Assembly (NCBI RefSeq): GCF_014131735.1
Contig: NZ_CP039121.1
Location: 3,038,001 to 3,102,000 of the forward strand
Source of the DNA: Lactiplantibacillus plantarum
Lineage (GTDB): Bacteria; Bacillota; Bacilli; Lactobacillales; Lactobacillaceae
Direction of reading: 5' to 3'
DNA: 64,000 nt
The position numbers and the translations under genes are program-made. The notes beneath the pieces are model-generated. The model did no database searches. It had not been told where the DNA came from and worked only from the letters and a program-made list of their open reading frames with translations. Of this stretch, positions 63,846 to 64,000 are shown piece after piece. Each line of letters starts with the position of its first letter. Within the stretch, counting starts at the first letter, position 1.

Positions 63846-64000
63846 ATGCAAATCATTAATGAACCTCAAAATGCCCTGAGTCAAGCAACTCAGGGCATTC
63901 AATGGGCCTATCCAAATTTAACATGGGTACCAAATACATTCGGATGTTACGACAGCAACTTTCAAGATGATCAGATTCCGTTAATTGCTGGTGGGGGCAG
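63846..64000 (+). CDS. Second DhaK-like protein (partial, divergent)
   Basis: A frame begins at ATG 63846 after AAGAAGGTG and runs off the right edge. Its first 51 residues include FQDDQIPLIAGGG, matching the start of the DhaK glycine-rich loop, so it is probably a second dihydroxyacetone kinase subunit or an ATP-type DhaKL/DhaQ relative. The N-terminus before that differs from the dhaK product encoded divergently. A 12-bp perfect inverted repeat (63870-63899) lies within codons 9-18. Confidence 0.8.
   Translation, partial: MQIINEPQNALSQATQGIQWAYPNLTWVPNTFGCYDSNFQDDQIPLIAGGG

Overview
The window reads as chromosomal DNA of a low-to-moderate GC lactic acid bacterium. Gene content and order (nagB, crcB pair, ackA, serC-serA, tandem oppA, sucrose PTS cluster, maltose/maltodextrin cluster, dihydroxyacetone kinase genes) strongly resemble the sugar-rich 'lifestyle' region of Lactiplantibacillus plantarum. 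That assignment comes from recognising the gene set, not from a database search. Nearly everything is accessory or carbon/nitrogen metabolism; I see no rRNA, tRNA, phage, intact insertion sequence or CRISPR array.

Layout. 1-1,200: tail of a membrane transporter, then nagB under two GntR/NagR-type operators and a cre site. 1,200-4,450: an HTH/membrane protein pair, a GreA-type factor, a candidate type I toxin locus hidden in a gap, an aldo-keto reductase and a glutathione peroxidase. 4,420-7,440: TPP riboswitch and ykoEDC thiamine/HMP ECF transporter. 7,477-9,585: an AT-rich orphan gene with a Cap4/DUF4297-type nuclease domain, a defence candidate. 10,000-17,600: ABC-F protein with an attenuator-like leader, a fluoride channel pair, ackA, a stand-alone NFACT-R protein, a small gene under a LexA-like box, a structured intergenic RNA candidate and a second aldo-keto reductase. 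17,579-21,340: serine locus, with a histidine phosphatase divergent from serC-serA-GNAT. The serCA leader encodes a serine-rich peptide followed by mutually exclusive hairpins. 21,400-26,290: two tandem oligopeptide-binding lipoproteins, an RRNPP-type regulator and a 43-codon hydrophobic small gene. 26,295-29,258: LPXTG surface protein with a long Ser-Glu-Pro repeat. 30,200-36,150: LysR regulator, alpha-glucosidase, T-box-controlled NhaC-type transporter, MDR oxidoreductase. 36,270-43,700: sucrose regulon (agl, sacR, sacA divergent from PTS IIBCA and fructokinase). 43,700-47,500: SemiSWEET and a GH85 endoglycosidase broken by one in-frame stop. 47,640-60,900: maltose/maltodextrin regulon (phosphorylase, ABC ATPase, amylase, MalA, MalG, MalF, MalE, alpha-glucosidase, two LacI-type regulators). 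61,000-64,000: glpF-dhaM-dhaL-dhaK, plus the start of a divergent second DhaK-like gene.

The sugar genes form a catabolite-controlled network: cre-like sites lie upstream of nagB, alpha-glucosidase, sacA, the PTS gene, sacK and the mal regulators, and dedicated LacI-type operators overlap the sac and mal promoters. Several genes instead use RNA-based control: a TPP riboswitch (ykoEDC), a tyrosine-type T-box (NhaC transporter), a putative serine leader-peptide attenuator (serCA) and a putative antibiotic-responsive attenuator (ABC-F).

The most interesting findings are the serine leader-peptide attenuator, the orphan Cap4-nuclease gene, the RRNPP regulator with an adjacent candidate peptide gene, and the candidate type I toxin.
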